A DNA stretch of 64,000 bases, from contig NZ_LOPY01000009.1 in assembly GCF_001469895.1 (NCBI RefSeq), forward strand, positions 1-64,000, in the 5' to 3' direction. Below the pieces are notes generated by a model. That model was given only the letters and a program-made list of their open reading frames with translations. It was not told the DNA's origin and ran no database searches. This document shows positions 46,980 to 55,279 of the stretch, piece after piece. Position 1 is the stretch's first letter. Each line of letters starts with the position of its first letter. The DNA is from Pseudoalteromonas sp. XI10. GTDB taxonomy: Bacteria > Pseudomonadota > Gammaproteobacteria > Enterobacterales > Alteromonadaceae. A program made the translations under genes and the position numbers.

Positions 46980-49193
46980 ATGTTTAAGAAATCAACTTCA
47001 GCTTTGTCTAAAGTAGCTGTTGCTGTATCACTGTTGGTGGCAACAGGCGTACAAGCTACAAACGACATCAAATCAAACCAATTCTGGTGGCCAGAGCAAT
47101 TAGATCTTAGCCAACTTCGTGCCCATGGCGCAGAGTCTGATCCTATGGGTCCTTACTTTGATTACAAAAAAGAATTCTTAAAGTTAGACCTAAACGCAGT
47201 GAAAGCTGATATTGAGAAAGTATTGACTGATTCTCAAGATTGGTGGCCTGCTGACTACGGTCACTATGGTCCGTTCTTCATCCGTATGGCGTGGCACGCA
47301 TCAGGTACTTACCGTACTTTTGATGGTCGTGGTGGCGCAGGCGGTGGTCAACAACGTTTCGACCCATTAAACAGCTGGCCTGATAACGCGAACCTTGATA
47401 AGGCGCGTCGTTTACTTTGGCCTATAAAACAAAAATACGGTCGCAGCATTTCTTGGGCTGACTTAATGGCGTTAACAGGTAACGTTGCACTTGAATCAAT
47501 GGGCTTCAAAACCTTCGGTTATGCCGGTGGTCGTGAAGACGATTGGGAACCAGATTACGTATACTGGGGCCCTGAAGGCAAAATGTTAACTGACGAACGT
47601 CGTGATAAAAAAGGCAAACTTAAAGGCCCATTAGCGGCAGTTGAGATGGGCTTAATCTATGTAAACCCAGAAGGCCCTCACGGTAACCCTGATCCACTTC
47701 TAGCAGCAGAAGACATTCGTTTATCATTCGGCCGCATGGCAATGAACGATGAAGAAATCGTTGCGCTAATCGCCGGTGGTCACAGCTTTGGTAAAGCACA
47801 CGGTGCGAAAAAAGCGACATGTTTAGACAAAGAGCCAGCAGCAGCAGGTATCGAAGAGCAAGGTTTAGGTTGGAAAAACAAATGTGGTAAAGGTCACTCT
47901 GAAGATACCATCACTTCAGGTCTTGAAGGTGCGTGGACAGTGACACCAACACGTTGGTCAATCAACTACCTACAAAACTTATTCAGCTTTGAGTGGGTTA
48001 AAACTAAGAGCCCTGCAGGTGCGACTCAGTGGATCCCTGAAAATGGTCAAGCGTCTAACCTAGTGCCAGATGCGCATATTAAAGGTAAGCGTCATGCACC
48101 TATCATGTTCACAACTGATATCGCGTTAAAAGCAGATCCTGAGTTCCGTAAGATTTCAGAGCGTTTCTTAAACGACCCTAAAGAGTTCGAACTGGCATTT
48201 GCTAAAGCATGGTTCAAACTAAACCACCGCGATATGGGCCCACGTGCTCGTTACCTAGGTGACTTAGTGCCAGAGGAAGTATTAATTTGGCAAGACTACA
48301 TCCCTGCGGTTGACCACAAACTAGTTGATAGCAAAGATATCGCGTCACTTAAAGCTAGCATCTTAGATTCAGGTTTATCTGTATCTGAACTAGTGCGCGT
48401 TGCTTGGGCTTCAGCAGCAAGCTACCGCGACACAGATATGCGTGGTGGTGCAAACGGTGCACGTATTCGCTTTGCTCCGCAAAAAGATTGGCCGGTAAAC
48501 AACCCGAAAGAAGTGGCTAAAGTACTTAGCAAACTTGAGAAAATCCAAACTAAGTTCAACAAAAAAGCATCTGGCGGTAAAGAAATTTCACTAGCAGATA
48601 TGATTGTTCTTGGTGGTGCGGCTGCAATTGAAAAAGCAGCAAGCGACGCGGGTTTCTCTATCGCAGTACCATTCAAGCCAGGCCGTATGGACGCGTCATT
48701 AGAAATGACTGACGTTGAATCATTCGAAGTACTTGAGCCAACAGCTGATGCGTTCCGTAACTACTACAGCTCAGCATGGAAATCACCGGCTGAAATGTTA
48801 GTTGAACGTGCTGATTTACTAAGCTTATCAGTACCAGAAATGACTGCACTACTAGGTGGTATGCGAGCCCTTAACGCGAATACTGACCAAACTAAACACG
48901 GTGTATTCACGAAAAAACCTGGCACATTAAGCAACGATTTCTTCGTTAACCTATTAGATATGTCAACGAAGTGGTCTAAGTCTTCTGAAGAAGGTATTTA
49001 CGAAGGCCGTGACCGTAAGTCAGGCAAACTTAAGTGGACAGCAACACCAGTAGATTTAATCTTCGGTTCAAACTCAGAGCTACGTTCAATTGCTGAAGTG
49101 TATGCCTCTGACGATGCTAAACAAAAGTTCGTTGATGACTTCGTAGCTGCATGGACTAAAGTGATGACGCTAGATCGTTTCGACTTACGTTAA
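46980..49193 (+). CDS. katG: Catalase-peroxidase with signal peptide
   Basis: KatG is a heme enzyme with catalase and peroxidase activities against hydrogen peroxide. The 737-residue protein starts with a signal peptide ([26 protein letters not shown]), so this copy is probably periplasmic. The distal site is Arg102-Trp105-His106 (IRMAWHASG). The proximal heme ligand is in [10 protein letters not shown] near 260-270. The Trp105, Tyr (LIYVNPEG near 226) and Met (FGRMAMND near 252) residues needed for the covalent adduct are all present. The C-terminal duplicated domain is intact. Confidence 0.95.
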   Translation: MFKKSTSALSKVAVAVSLLVATGVQATNDIKSNQFWWPEQLDLSQLRAHGAESDPMGPYFDYKKEFLKLDLNAVKADIEKVLTDSQDWWPADYGHYGPFFIRMAWHASGTYRTFDGRGGAGGGQQRFDPLNSWPDNANLDKARRLLWPIKQKYGRSISWADLMALTGNVALESMGFKTFGYAGGREDDWEPDYVYWGPEGKMLTDERRDKKGKLKGPLAAVEMGLIYVNPEGPHGNPDPLLAAEDIRLSFGRMAMNDEEIVALIAGGHSFGKAHGAKKATCLDKEPAAAGIEEQGLGWKNKCGKGHSEDTITSGLEGAWTVTPTRWSINYLQNLFSFEWVKTKSPAGATQWIPENGQASNLVPDAHIKGKRHAPIMFTTDIALKADPEFRKISERFLNDPKEFELAFAKAWFKLNHRDMGPRARYLGDLVPEEVLIWQDYIPAVDHKLVDSKDIASLKASILDSGLSVSELVRVAWASAASYRDTDMRGGANGARIRFAPQKDWPVNNPKEVAKVLSKLEKIQTKFNKKASGGKEISLADMIVLGGAAAIEKAASDAGFSIAVPFKPGRMDASLEMTDVESFEVLEPTADAFRNYYSSAWKSPAEMLVERADLLSLSVPEMTALLGGMRALNANTDQTKHGVFTKKPGTLSNDFFVNLLDMSTKWSKSSEEGIYEGRDRKSGKLKWTATPVDLIFGSNSELRSIAEVYASDDAKQKFVDDFVAAWTKVMTLDRFDLR

Positions 49194-49197
49194 TTCA

Positions 49198-49359
49198 ATA
49201 TCAATCGTGTTAAGTTATTAAGCATTTATAGCGACAGAAAAATAGAGTGATAACAAGGCGTAAATTTTGACACGTAGTTATTCTACTTAAAAAAATTATA
49301 ACGCAGTTAGCGCTTTATTTAGCTCGCTAGAAGGATTAAATGTTTAAGTCGATTGATAT
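49198..49359. mobile_element. MITE-like element, copy 2 (162 bp)
   Basis: The element begins ATATCAATCG and ends CGATTGATAT (imperfect copies of the ATACCAATCG ends of copy 1, but still perfect inverted repeats of each other). Its reverse complement matches 31962-32123 along the full length with scattered differences. It starts 5 bases after the katG stop and leaves the katG terminator (49377-49403) beyond it. Confidence 0.8.
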
Positions 49360-49376
49360 CATATTTCGCAACCAAC

Positions 49377-49403
49377 AAAGCCGCTAAATTAGCGGCTTTT
49401 TTT
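49377..49403 (+). terminator. Terminator of katG
   Basis: AAAGCCGCTAA / TTAGCGGCTTT forms a strong stem followed by TTTT. The 162-bp MITE-like element separates it from the katG stop. Confidence 0.88.
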
Positions 49404-49492
49404 ATTTTCGTTGATAATTTACTCGACAAGGCAGCGGTTTACGTTAAAAATAAAACTTTATCATTATATTTATTTGGACACAGGCATTAGGG

Positions 49493-51190
49493 ATGATTGC
49501 GCGCTTTTTACTGCTTCTTGTTTTCTACTCATTATGCCTAAGCATAACTAGCCAAAGCCGTGCCGATAATTCCCCGATTGTTAATATCGAACAACGTAGC
49601 GTTGACCTCACTCAATTTGCTATGAGCTATTTTATTGATAGCACAGGCACTATGCCTCTTTCACAAGTTCAGCAGCAAAACTTTATCAACAGTCAAAACG
49701 AGCTTACTTTAGGCACCAACGCTAAAACGACGTGGTCAAAAATAGTTATAAAAAATAGCTACAGCGATACCCTACGCTTATTTGTGCATAACCCTGATGC
49801 CTATCATTTAGAAGAAGTCAGCTTTTACGAAACACAATCAGGACAACTGATAAACCAATCAGTTATTCAACTTGATAAAACTGGGCCTAAAGCCAACATG
49901 TTTGGTGGCAGTGCCGTGTTTTCGTTTTATATTGCTCCTAACCAGCAAAAAACAATTTATATAAAAAGCGTCACCTTTTCACATCAGTGGTTTGCATTAA
50001 CTATTTATGATGAAGAGCATTCAAAGCGAGCCCTTGTCGGGAATGGTAATTACATTGCGCTACTTGTCGGGATGATGTTAGCGCTAATGATTTATAACTT
50101 CTTCTTGTATTTATCGGCTCGTAAAATCGAGAACATTGTTTACGCCCTGTATCTTATCTCTGGCACGGTTTGGGTGGCGCTATCTTATGGTGTTGCTGCT
50201 AACTTCTTTGGTATTTTTAGTGCCGAGCTACTACAGCTCAATTCTAACTTACTGAGCATGCCAAGCTTTTTAGTGATTTTTGTAATGCTCATTTTCGAAA
50301 CCAAAAAGCATTACCCTAAAGAGCATATCGCGCTGTCGATTATTTTGTTCTTACTGGTTGCTGACTTTATCTATAGCTTGTTCGATATTGTGGGGGCATT
50401 AAAACCTGCCAGTAGCTTGGCAGCTTTAATGATGACGGTGACATTTGGAGTATCTATTTCGCTGTGGCGCAAAGGTAACACACTGGCAAAATACTTTTTG
50501 CTCGGCCACTCTATGTTCGTTATTTTTAATATGCTGGCGGTGCTTTATTACAAAGGGATCAGCGACGCAAACGTGATTAATAGCCACGGTGTTGGCATAG
50601 GTATTTTGCTCGAAGCGTTAATGATGGCGTTTATTCTTTCTTATCGAATTAAGAGCCTCGAAAAAATTAAAGCACAGCAAACTGAGCTCAACCGCCTAGT
50701 CGATACAGATCCTATGACAGGCCTTTACAACCGCCGTTACTTTGACAGAAAAAGTGAAGAACTCATTGCTGCTATGGCAAGCAATCAGCAAGAGTTAACC
50801 CTCCTAATTGCTGATCTCGACCACTTCAAAAACATTAACGACACATATGGTCACGATGTTGGCGATAAAGTCATTATCGCATTTGCCAACATACTCACCT
50901 CAGAGCAAGGCCTTGCTGATATAGCCTGCCGTTACGGCGGCGAAGAGTTCGTGTTACTACTCAATTGTAACCTACTTGATGCCAAGCAAGTTGCCGAGCG
51001 AATTCGCCAAAAAGCCCAAGAAACCTACATCACCATTGATGAGGTGCAAACCGTGCAGTTTACCGTGAGTATTGGTGTACATAGCGTTGGCCATGCTTCA
51101 ACAACGGTGAAAGAAACCCTCACCATTGCCGACAAAGCATTGTATAAAGCAAAAAGTAACGGCCGTAATTGTGTTGAAGTGGCTGCTTAG
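49493..51190 (+). CDS. 7TMR-DISM diguanylate cyclase
   Basis: The 565-residue protein begins with a signal peptide (about 1-25). A periplasmic 7TMR-DISM extracellular domain (about 30-175), seven hydrophobic segments (about 180-395) and a C-terminal GGDEF domain (about 400-565) follow. The active-site signature is RYGGEEFVLLL near 482-492, and LTLLIADLDHFKNINDTYGH precedes it, so c-di-GMP synthesis is expected. No RxxD inhibitory site stands ahead of the signature. The ATG at 49493 has AGGG very close, which is not ideal. Ligand unknown. Confidence 0.88.
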   Translation: MIARFLLLLVFYSLCLSITSQSRADNSPIVNIEQRSVDLTQFAMSYFIDSTGTMPLSQVQQQNFINSQNELTLGTNAKTTWSKIVIKNSYSDTLRLFVHNPDAYHLEEVSFYETQSGQLINQSVIQLDKTGPKANMFGGSAVFSFYIAPNQQKTIYIKSVTFSHQWFALTIYDEEHSKRALVGNGNYIALLVGMMLALMIYNFFLYLSARKIENIVYALYLISGTVWVALSYGVAANFFGIFSAELLQLNSNLLSMPSFLVIFVMLIFETKKHYPKEHIALSIILFLLVADFIYSLFDIVGALKPASSLAALMMTVTFGVSISLWRKGNTLAKYFLLGHSMFVIFNMLAVLYYKGISDANVINSHGVGIGILLEALMMAFILSYRIKSLEKIKAQQTELNRLVDTDPMTGLYNRRYFDRKSEELIAAMASNQQELTLLIADLDHFKNINDTYGHDVGDKVIIAFANILTSEQGLADIACRYGGEEFVLLLNCNLLDAKQVAERIRQKAQETYITIDEVQTVQFTVSIGVHSVGHASTTVKETLTIADKALYKAKSNGRNCVEVAA

Positions 51191-51255
51191 GGAAAAAGCG
51201 GTGAGCGGTAGTATGTAGGTCGTCATTTATGGCGACAATTTTTAGCGCTAGGTTT

Positions 51256-51290
51256 TAGGTGCTAGGTGCTAGGTGCTAGGTGCTAGGCGC
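51256..51290. repeat. TAGGTGC heptamer tandem repeat
   Basis: Four perfect TAGGTGC units at 51256-51283 are followed by TAGGCGC at 51284-51290. They stand at the left boundary of the immunity-like gene array and merge into the longer direct repeat at 51279-51365. Confidence 0.85.
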
Positions 51291-51365
51291 AAATATAAGA
51301 TATCGAGTTTCTTCTTTGAGTCACTGTTTATTAAGAACAAAGCCCGAGAGTGCGAAGCTCTGAAT
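51279..51365 (+). repeat. Long cassette-boundary direct repeat, copy 1
   Basis: This stretch is nearly identical by eye to 53200-53287 (shared GGTGCTAGGCGCAAATATAA start and TTTCTTCTTTGAGT core). Its last 30 bases are the hairpin element AAAGCCCGAGAGTGCGAAGCTCT. It lies 15 bases beyond the stop of the first Imm33-like gene. Confidence 0.85.
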
Positions 51366-51379
51366 TAAAAAGATATTAT

Positions 51380-51733
51380 CTATTTGTCGTTTGCTACTTC
51401 TTCATCAAACCAAACATGTTCTTGCTCTCCACCCAGCATGAACCTATAACCAGGTGGCAAAGCCATATAAATAGCTACTTCAGGTCTATATTCAACAATA
51501 TGAGTAAAGTGAACCGTTTTTAAACTCGAAATATCTCCATTATATTCGTCAGTGGTTAACCACCAACCGCTCATATGGTCCGGTGAAGGGTAACGAACTC
51601 CTTCTAAAGGCAGCCCCTCATATACACCGTCAGATATTACTACCATTTGCTCCTCGTCAACTGGTGTATATTGTGCACTATAGTGTTCACAACACTTCTG
51701 TTGAACTTCTAGCAGATGAGTTATTCCTTTCAT
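51380..51733 (-). CDS. Imm33-like immunity-type protein (1)
   Basis: I take the ATG at 51733 (117 residues). The in-frame extension to 51754 has no ribosome site, and even this one is weak (TAAG). The C-terminal half contains LEGVRYPSPDHMSGWWL near 50-66 and [12 protein letters not shown] then HVWFDE near 92-112. This segment is shared with the protein at 51840-52187 and fits the Imm33-like family seen in polymorphic-toxin immunity loci. No toxin gene is adjacent. It is last of four like-oriented genes. Confidence 0.7.
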   Translation of the reverse strand: MKGITHLLEVQQKCCEHYSAQYTPVDEEQMVVISDGVYEGLPLEGVRYPSPDHMSGWWLTTDEYNGDISSLKTVHFTHIVEYRPEVAIYMALPPGYRFMLGGEQEHVWFDEEVANDK

Positions 51734-51790
51734 CTTAAATTGGATACCACACAATTAATTAATCTATCGAGAATATCATCAAAGTTGAAA

Positions 51791-51828
51791 ACAACAAAAA
51801 GCCCCCGCGAGTGTGAAGCTTAGAATTC
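51791..51828 (+). repeat. Cassette hairpin element (2)
   Basis: AAAAAGCCCCCGCGAGTGTGAAGCTT is a version of the AAAGCCC-CGCGAGTGCG-AAGCTTT hairpin. It lies 12 bases beyond the stop of the second Imm33-like gene. Only the hairpin end of the longer repeat is present here. Confidence 0.75.
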
Positions 51829-51839
51829 AAACTATGTCG

Positions 51840-52187
51840 TCAAATATTTAATAAAGACTCATCAAACCAAACATCAACATAATCTCCAGCGATTAAAAAC
51901 CTATAACCCGGAGGTAGCGCAAGAAATTTTTTGATATCAGGACACCACTCACCTAAATGAGCAACATGAAGAGGAACGAAAAAATCAGGTTCTTCAGAAA
52001 ACTCTTCTCCCCCCCAAATGTACCAACCTGTTGTATCTCCTTCAGGGGAGTGTCTTAGTCCATTAATAGGAATAACCCCTTGCTTGACGTTACGAGAAAT
52101 CCCAACTTTCATATCTTCGGGAGATGATACAAAGTCAGCATTAAATTCATTACAGACCAATCTTTGAGTTTTTGTAATTTCAGTCAT
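51840..52187 (-). CDS. Imm33-like immunity-type protein (2)
   Basis: The 115-residue protein starts at ATG (52187). Its core, [20 protein letters not shown] near 43-62 with [13 protein letters not shown] and [13 protein letters not shown] then DVWFDE, is the Imm33-like pattern, more typical than the first copy. The two proteins share the LPPGYRF and VWFDE blocks but differ elsewhere. They look like divergent immunity homologues and not a recent duplication. AT-rich, and orphaned from any toxin. Confidence 0.8.
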   Translation of the reverse strand: MTEITKTQRLVCNEFNADFVSSPEDMKVGISRNVKQGVIPINGLRHSPEGDTTGWYIWGGEEFSEEPDFFVPLHVAHLGEWCPDIKKFLALPPGYRFLIAGDYVDVWFDESLLNI

Positions 52188-52230
52188 TATAAATCATGCT
52201 CCTTTTACTGCGCTTTAAACACATGGGGCT

Positions 52231-52262
52231 AGGTCTTGCTTTTTGTCACTACCTCACCCATG
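52231..52262 (+). repeat. Cassette 5' flank repeat (copy a)
   Basis: AGGTCTTGCTTTTTGTCACT, then ACCTCACCCATG, matches 53062-53092 with a few differences. It lies 44 bases outside the start of the second Imm33-like gene. Confidence 0.7.
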
Positions 52263-52332
52263 CCAGCAAGCGGTTCTTTCCATTGAGCAGCTTAGCCAGT
52301 CTTGAAAACAGAATCCAAGCCACCACAGCTAG

Positions 52333-52370
52333 AAAAAACAATACCCTGCCAGTGCGAAGCTTTAGATTTA
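52333..52370 (+). repeat. Cassette hairpin element (3)
   Basis: AATACCCTGCCAGTGCGAAGCTTT is a degenerate member of the same hairpin family. It lies 16 bases beyond the stop of the HEAT-repeat gene. Confidence 0.65.
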
Positions 52371-52385
52371 AATTGAAATCACTGA

Positions 52386-53033
52386 TCAATCTAATGAATC
52401 TAAAAGTTCATCATATTTAAATAGTACAGATCTAAAATCATTAGGATTTACAATTTTATCTAGCTTCTCTTTTATCGCAGGGATATCCTCGTCTCGGATT
52501 CCCTCTGCTAATAAGTTTAAAATAGCGCACCTATCTCGATAATCTCTGGAGTCAGAATAGCAAACTAATAGGTTCCCAATTGAGTATGTTGGATCAAGTT
52601 TATATAGCGCATAGTGAATTCTTAAAACAGTTCCACTCTGAAGCTGCCCACCTTTTAACTTACTAATCAAAAGCTTAATAACTTTTTCATTTTTAGAATT
52701 TAGCTCAGCCAGACTAGTTACACATGAATTAACGACATAACAGCTTGGGTCATCTAATAATTCGCAAATCTTTTCTAAATTATCAAGTAAATCAAATTCA
52801 GCAAGAAATTCTATACAATCAGAGCGAATAAGTTCATCGCTATCTAATAATCCTCTGTTAAAAATACTTTTAATTTCTTCGGTATACTCAAAGCATGCCA
52901 ATTTAGAAAATGATCTTTCTCTTATTTCACTATCATCAGATAATACACCTTTTTTAAGCTTATCAAATGATTGTGGGGTTTCATCACTAATAACTTCTAT
53001 ATCATCCATATAAACGTTCAGCATATTAGTCAT
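52386..53033 (-). CDS. HEAT-repeat protein
   Basis: The 215-residue acidic, AT-rich protein is built of paired helices in HEAT-like repeats (for example RSDCIEFLAEFDLLDNLEKI, then YVVNSCVTSLAELN). It has no signal peptide or catalytic motif. HEAT-repeat proteins occur as immunity proteins in polymorphic toxin loci and also as generic scaffolds. Between two immunity-like genes with the same flanks, an immunity role is inferred, not shown. Start at ATG 53033; inner ATGs at residues 4 and 9 are possible. Confidence 0.7.
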   Translation of the reverse strand: MTNMLNVYMDDIEVISDETPQSFDKLKKGVLSDDSEIRERSFSKLACFEYTEEIKSIFNRGLLDSDELIRSDCIEFLAEFDLLDNLEKICELLDDPSCYVVNSCVTSLAELNSKNEKVIKLLISKLKGGQLQSGTVLRIHYALYKLDPTYSIGNLLVCYSDSRDYRDRCAILNLLAEGIRDEDIPAIKEKLDKIVNPNDFRSVLFKYDELLDSLD

Positions 53034-53061
53034 ATCACTTTACTCCAGAGCTCATAGTGTC

Positions 53062-53092
53062 AGGTCTTTCTTTTGCCACTACCTCGCCCATG
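53062..53092 (+). repeat. Cassette 5' flank repeat (copy b)
   Basis: AGGTCTTTCTTTTGCCACT, then ACCTCGCCCATG, is the second copy of the repeat at 52231-52262. It lies 29 bases outside the start of the HEAT-repeat gene, so it marks the same side of its gene as copy a. Confidence 0.7.
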
Positions 53093-53199
53093 GCGTCAGA
53101 AAATAATTTAGCTTAACTCTAATGGTTTTATTTAACTACTTATCACCAATCATATGCATGAAAAAAAAAATGGGTAACATTATAGTTGTCTAGGCTTTA

Positions 53200-53287
53200 G
53201 GTGCTAGGCGCAAATATAAGATACAGAGTTTCTTCTTTGAGTCTCTGTTTATTAAGAACAAAGCCCCGCGAGTGCGAGGCTTTTGAT
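53200..53287 (+). repeat. Long cassette-boundary direct repeat, copy 2
   Basis: This is the partner of 51279-51365 and ends in the best hairpin of the family (AAAGCCCCGC-GAGT-GCGAGGCTTTT). It lies 30 bases past the stop of the Imm27-like gene and could act as its terminator. On that strand the hairpin is followed by TTTGTTC. Confidence 0.85.
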
Positions 53288-53316
53288 TCGACAGCGTTAG
53301 CTGTTCATTAATTCTC

Positions 53317-53598
53317 TTACTTGAATTTGTATTTGTTTTTCGCATTATCCAGCGTTAAGTGAATCAAACTCGGTGCACCTGCGCCATGAGAGCCTGAGTC
53401 GTCGTATATTAGCTCCCAGAGTCGCCCATCATTAGGATCTCGCAGTAAAGTTGACCACCCATCATCGGAATATGCAACGACTAACATTACGTTATTTTTT
53501 AAATAATCAATTCGCTGTGCCACTTTATCCGCCACAACTTTACCGCTTAAAAAAACATGCTTACCGATTAATTTATTTTCATCTTTTCTTAGATTCAT
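53317..53598 (-). CDS. Imm27-like immunity-type protein
   Basis: The 93-residue protein matches the Imm27 family as I recall it: KLIGKHVFLSGKVVADKVAQ near 9-28, then GWSTLLRDPNDGRLWELIYD and SGSHGAGAPSLIHL near 67-81. Imm27 proteins are immunity partners of polymorphic toxins. No toxin, effector or T6SS gene is present here. It is the first transcribed of the four cassette genes. Confidence 0.82.
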   Translation of the reverse strand: MNLRKDENKLIGKHVFLSGKVVADKVAQRIDYLKNNVMLVVAYSDDGWSTLLRDPNDGRLWELIYDDSGSHGAGAPSLIHLTLDNAKNKYKFK

Positions 53599-53771
53599 AT
53601 CTTATTAACCAAAATACTATTCTTCTGGTATTTTTCAGTTTGGGATTACAAATCACTCTAGCGCGCTAAGGCACGACCTACAAGCAAGTGCTACCCTAGA
53701 ACCTAGTTCCTAGAGCCTAGCTCCTATAGCCTAACCACTAACATCTTTCCCCTAGCAACTCGCAACTCAAA

Positions 53772-54956
53772 TCAACAATACTGCCCTGCTGCAAAGCCGC
53801 AGCTCCAAGCATATTGGAAGTTATAGCCGCCTAGCCAGCCGGTGACGTCGGTGACTTCGCCGATGAAATAGAGGCCCGGTGACTTTTTCGCTTCGAAGGT
53901 TTTTGAGCTTAACTCGTCGGTGTCTACACCGCCAAGCGTTACTTCAGCGGTTCTGTAACCCTCTGTGCCGTTGGGTTTAATTTGCCAATTGTGAATATAG
54001 TCATGTAACACGTCGATTTGCGCATGGCTTAGCTGGTTTACATTGCAATCTGGGATCGCTTTCGTGTCGTGCAGCATTTCAACAAAGCGTTTTGGTAAAA
54101 TTGTCGCAAGGGTATTTTTTAGTGACTTTTGCCCTTGGCTCTGACGCCACTGCTCAAGCTGCTGTTTTAAATCGAGCTCGGGTAACAAGTTGATGTACAC
54201 AGTTTGCCCTGCACGCCAAAAAGAGCTGATTTGTAAAATCGCTGGGCCCGAAAGGCCACGGTGAGTAAACAAGATGTTTTCTTTAAACTGGGTGCCATCT
54301 TCACTGGTAACCAGACAAGGAATGCTGATCCCCGATAACCCGTCAAAGCGATCTTTATCGTGCTGGTGTAACGTAAATGGTACTAGTGCCGCCATGGTTG
54401 GTAGCACTGTTAACCCAAATTGCTCGGCAATTTTATAACCAATTGGTGATGCACCGAGTTTAGGCATGGTTAATCCACCCGATGCGACAACTAACGACTC
54501 ACATTGATAGCTATCTTGCTCGGTAATAACTTCATAACCCGCATCGGTTTTTGTCACGCTGAGTACTTCGTTACGCAGCGCTATGTTAACACCCGCCCAC
54601 TCACACTCAGTTAAAAGAATGTCGACGATATCTTGAGCGCTGTTATCACAAAATAACTGGCCCAGCGTTTTATGGTGATAGGCCAAGCCGTGACGGTCCA
54701 CCAGCTCTATAAAGTCATGTTGGGTATAACGGCTTAAACACGATTTTACAAAGTGAGGATTACCACACAAGTAGTTGTCTGGGCTTGCGTTTTCATTGGT
54801 GAAGTTACAACGCCCGCCGCCGCTGATTAATATCTTACGGCCCGGCTTTTTGCCCATATCAAGCACAGTAACATTGCGACCACGGTAGCCTGCTTGTGCA
54901 GCACACATCAAACCTGCGGCACCGGCGCCAATCACAATTACATCTACTTGGGTCAT
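53772..54956 (-). CDS. HI0933-family flavoprotein (YhiN-like)
   Basis: The 394-residue protein has an N-terminal FAD-binding Rossmann motif VIGAGAAGLMCAAQAG (about 7-22). The second conserved segment is KILISGGGRCNFTNEN (41-56), and the C-terminal VTGWLGGYNFQYAWSCGFAAG near 370-390 is the HI0933 signature. The reaction is unknown. The genes left of it form the immunity-like array, which ends within about 20 bp of its stop. Confidence 0.93.
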   Translation of the reverse strand: MTQVDVIVIGAGAAGLMCAAQAGYRGRNVTVLDMGKKPGRKILISGGGRCNFTNENASPDNYLCGNPHFVKSCLSRYTQHDFIELVDRHGLAYHHKTLGQLFCDNSAQDIVDILLTECEWAGVNIALRNEVLSVTKTDAGYEVITEQDSYQCESLVVASGGLTMPKLGASPIGYKIAEQFGLTVLPTMAALVPFTLHQHDKDRFDGLSGISIPCLVTSEDGTQFKENILFTHRGLSGPAILQISSFWRAGQTVYINLLPELDLKQQLEQWRQSQGQKSLKNTLATILPKRFVEMLHDTKAIPDCNVNQLSHAQIDVLHDYIHNWQIKPNGTEGYRTAEVTLGGVDTDELSSKTFEAKKSPGLYFIGEVTDVTGWLGGYNFQYAWSCGFAAGQYC

Positions 54957-55279
54957 TACTCATACTCACTAAAAAAATTTAGCTGATTATAACAAGTTAT
55001 TGTCGCTGCGGTGTTAACACTGAGGTGTTTTTACAAAAAAGATAAAACCAAAAAACGAAATAAAGTAAAAACTCAAAACCGTAAAATTATAACTTTATTA
55101 TGAGAAATGCGTAGAAAAACACCATTAAAAGACTAGTTTAGACGTCTATACATTTAGTTATAACCAAAATAGAGACAACCATAATAAAACGATATTTTAA
55201 CTAAATTTACATTTATTTTACCTTTGTCCCCCTTCGCGAAAAATATCGTGGAGATTTACATAACAATCTAGGGATCATT
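54957..55279. other. 323-bp AT-rich region between flavoprotein and subtilase
   Basis: No open frame with a ribosome site is present on either strand. It should hold promoters of the divergent flavoprotein and subtilase genes. Long A/T tracts dominate 55020-55230. AGGGATC precedes the subtilase ATG. Confidence 0.6.

Noticed and set aside
51191..53770. Integron cassette array
   Set aside because: No attC core (GTTRRRY with paired RYYYAAC) and no intI gene were seen; the flanks are better described as a different repeat.
51191..53770. A toxin gene paired with the immunity-like genes
   Set aside because: All frames of usable length in the stretch are accounted for, and none resembles a polymorphic toxin or secretion protein.
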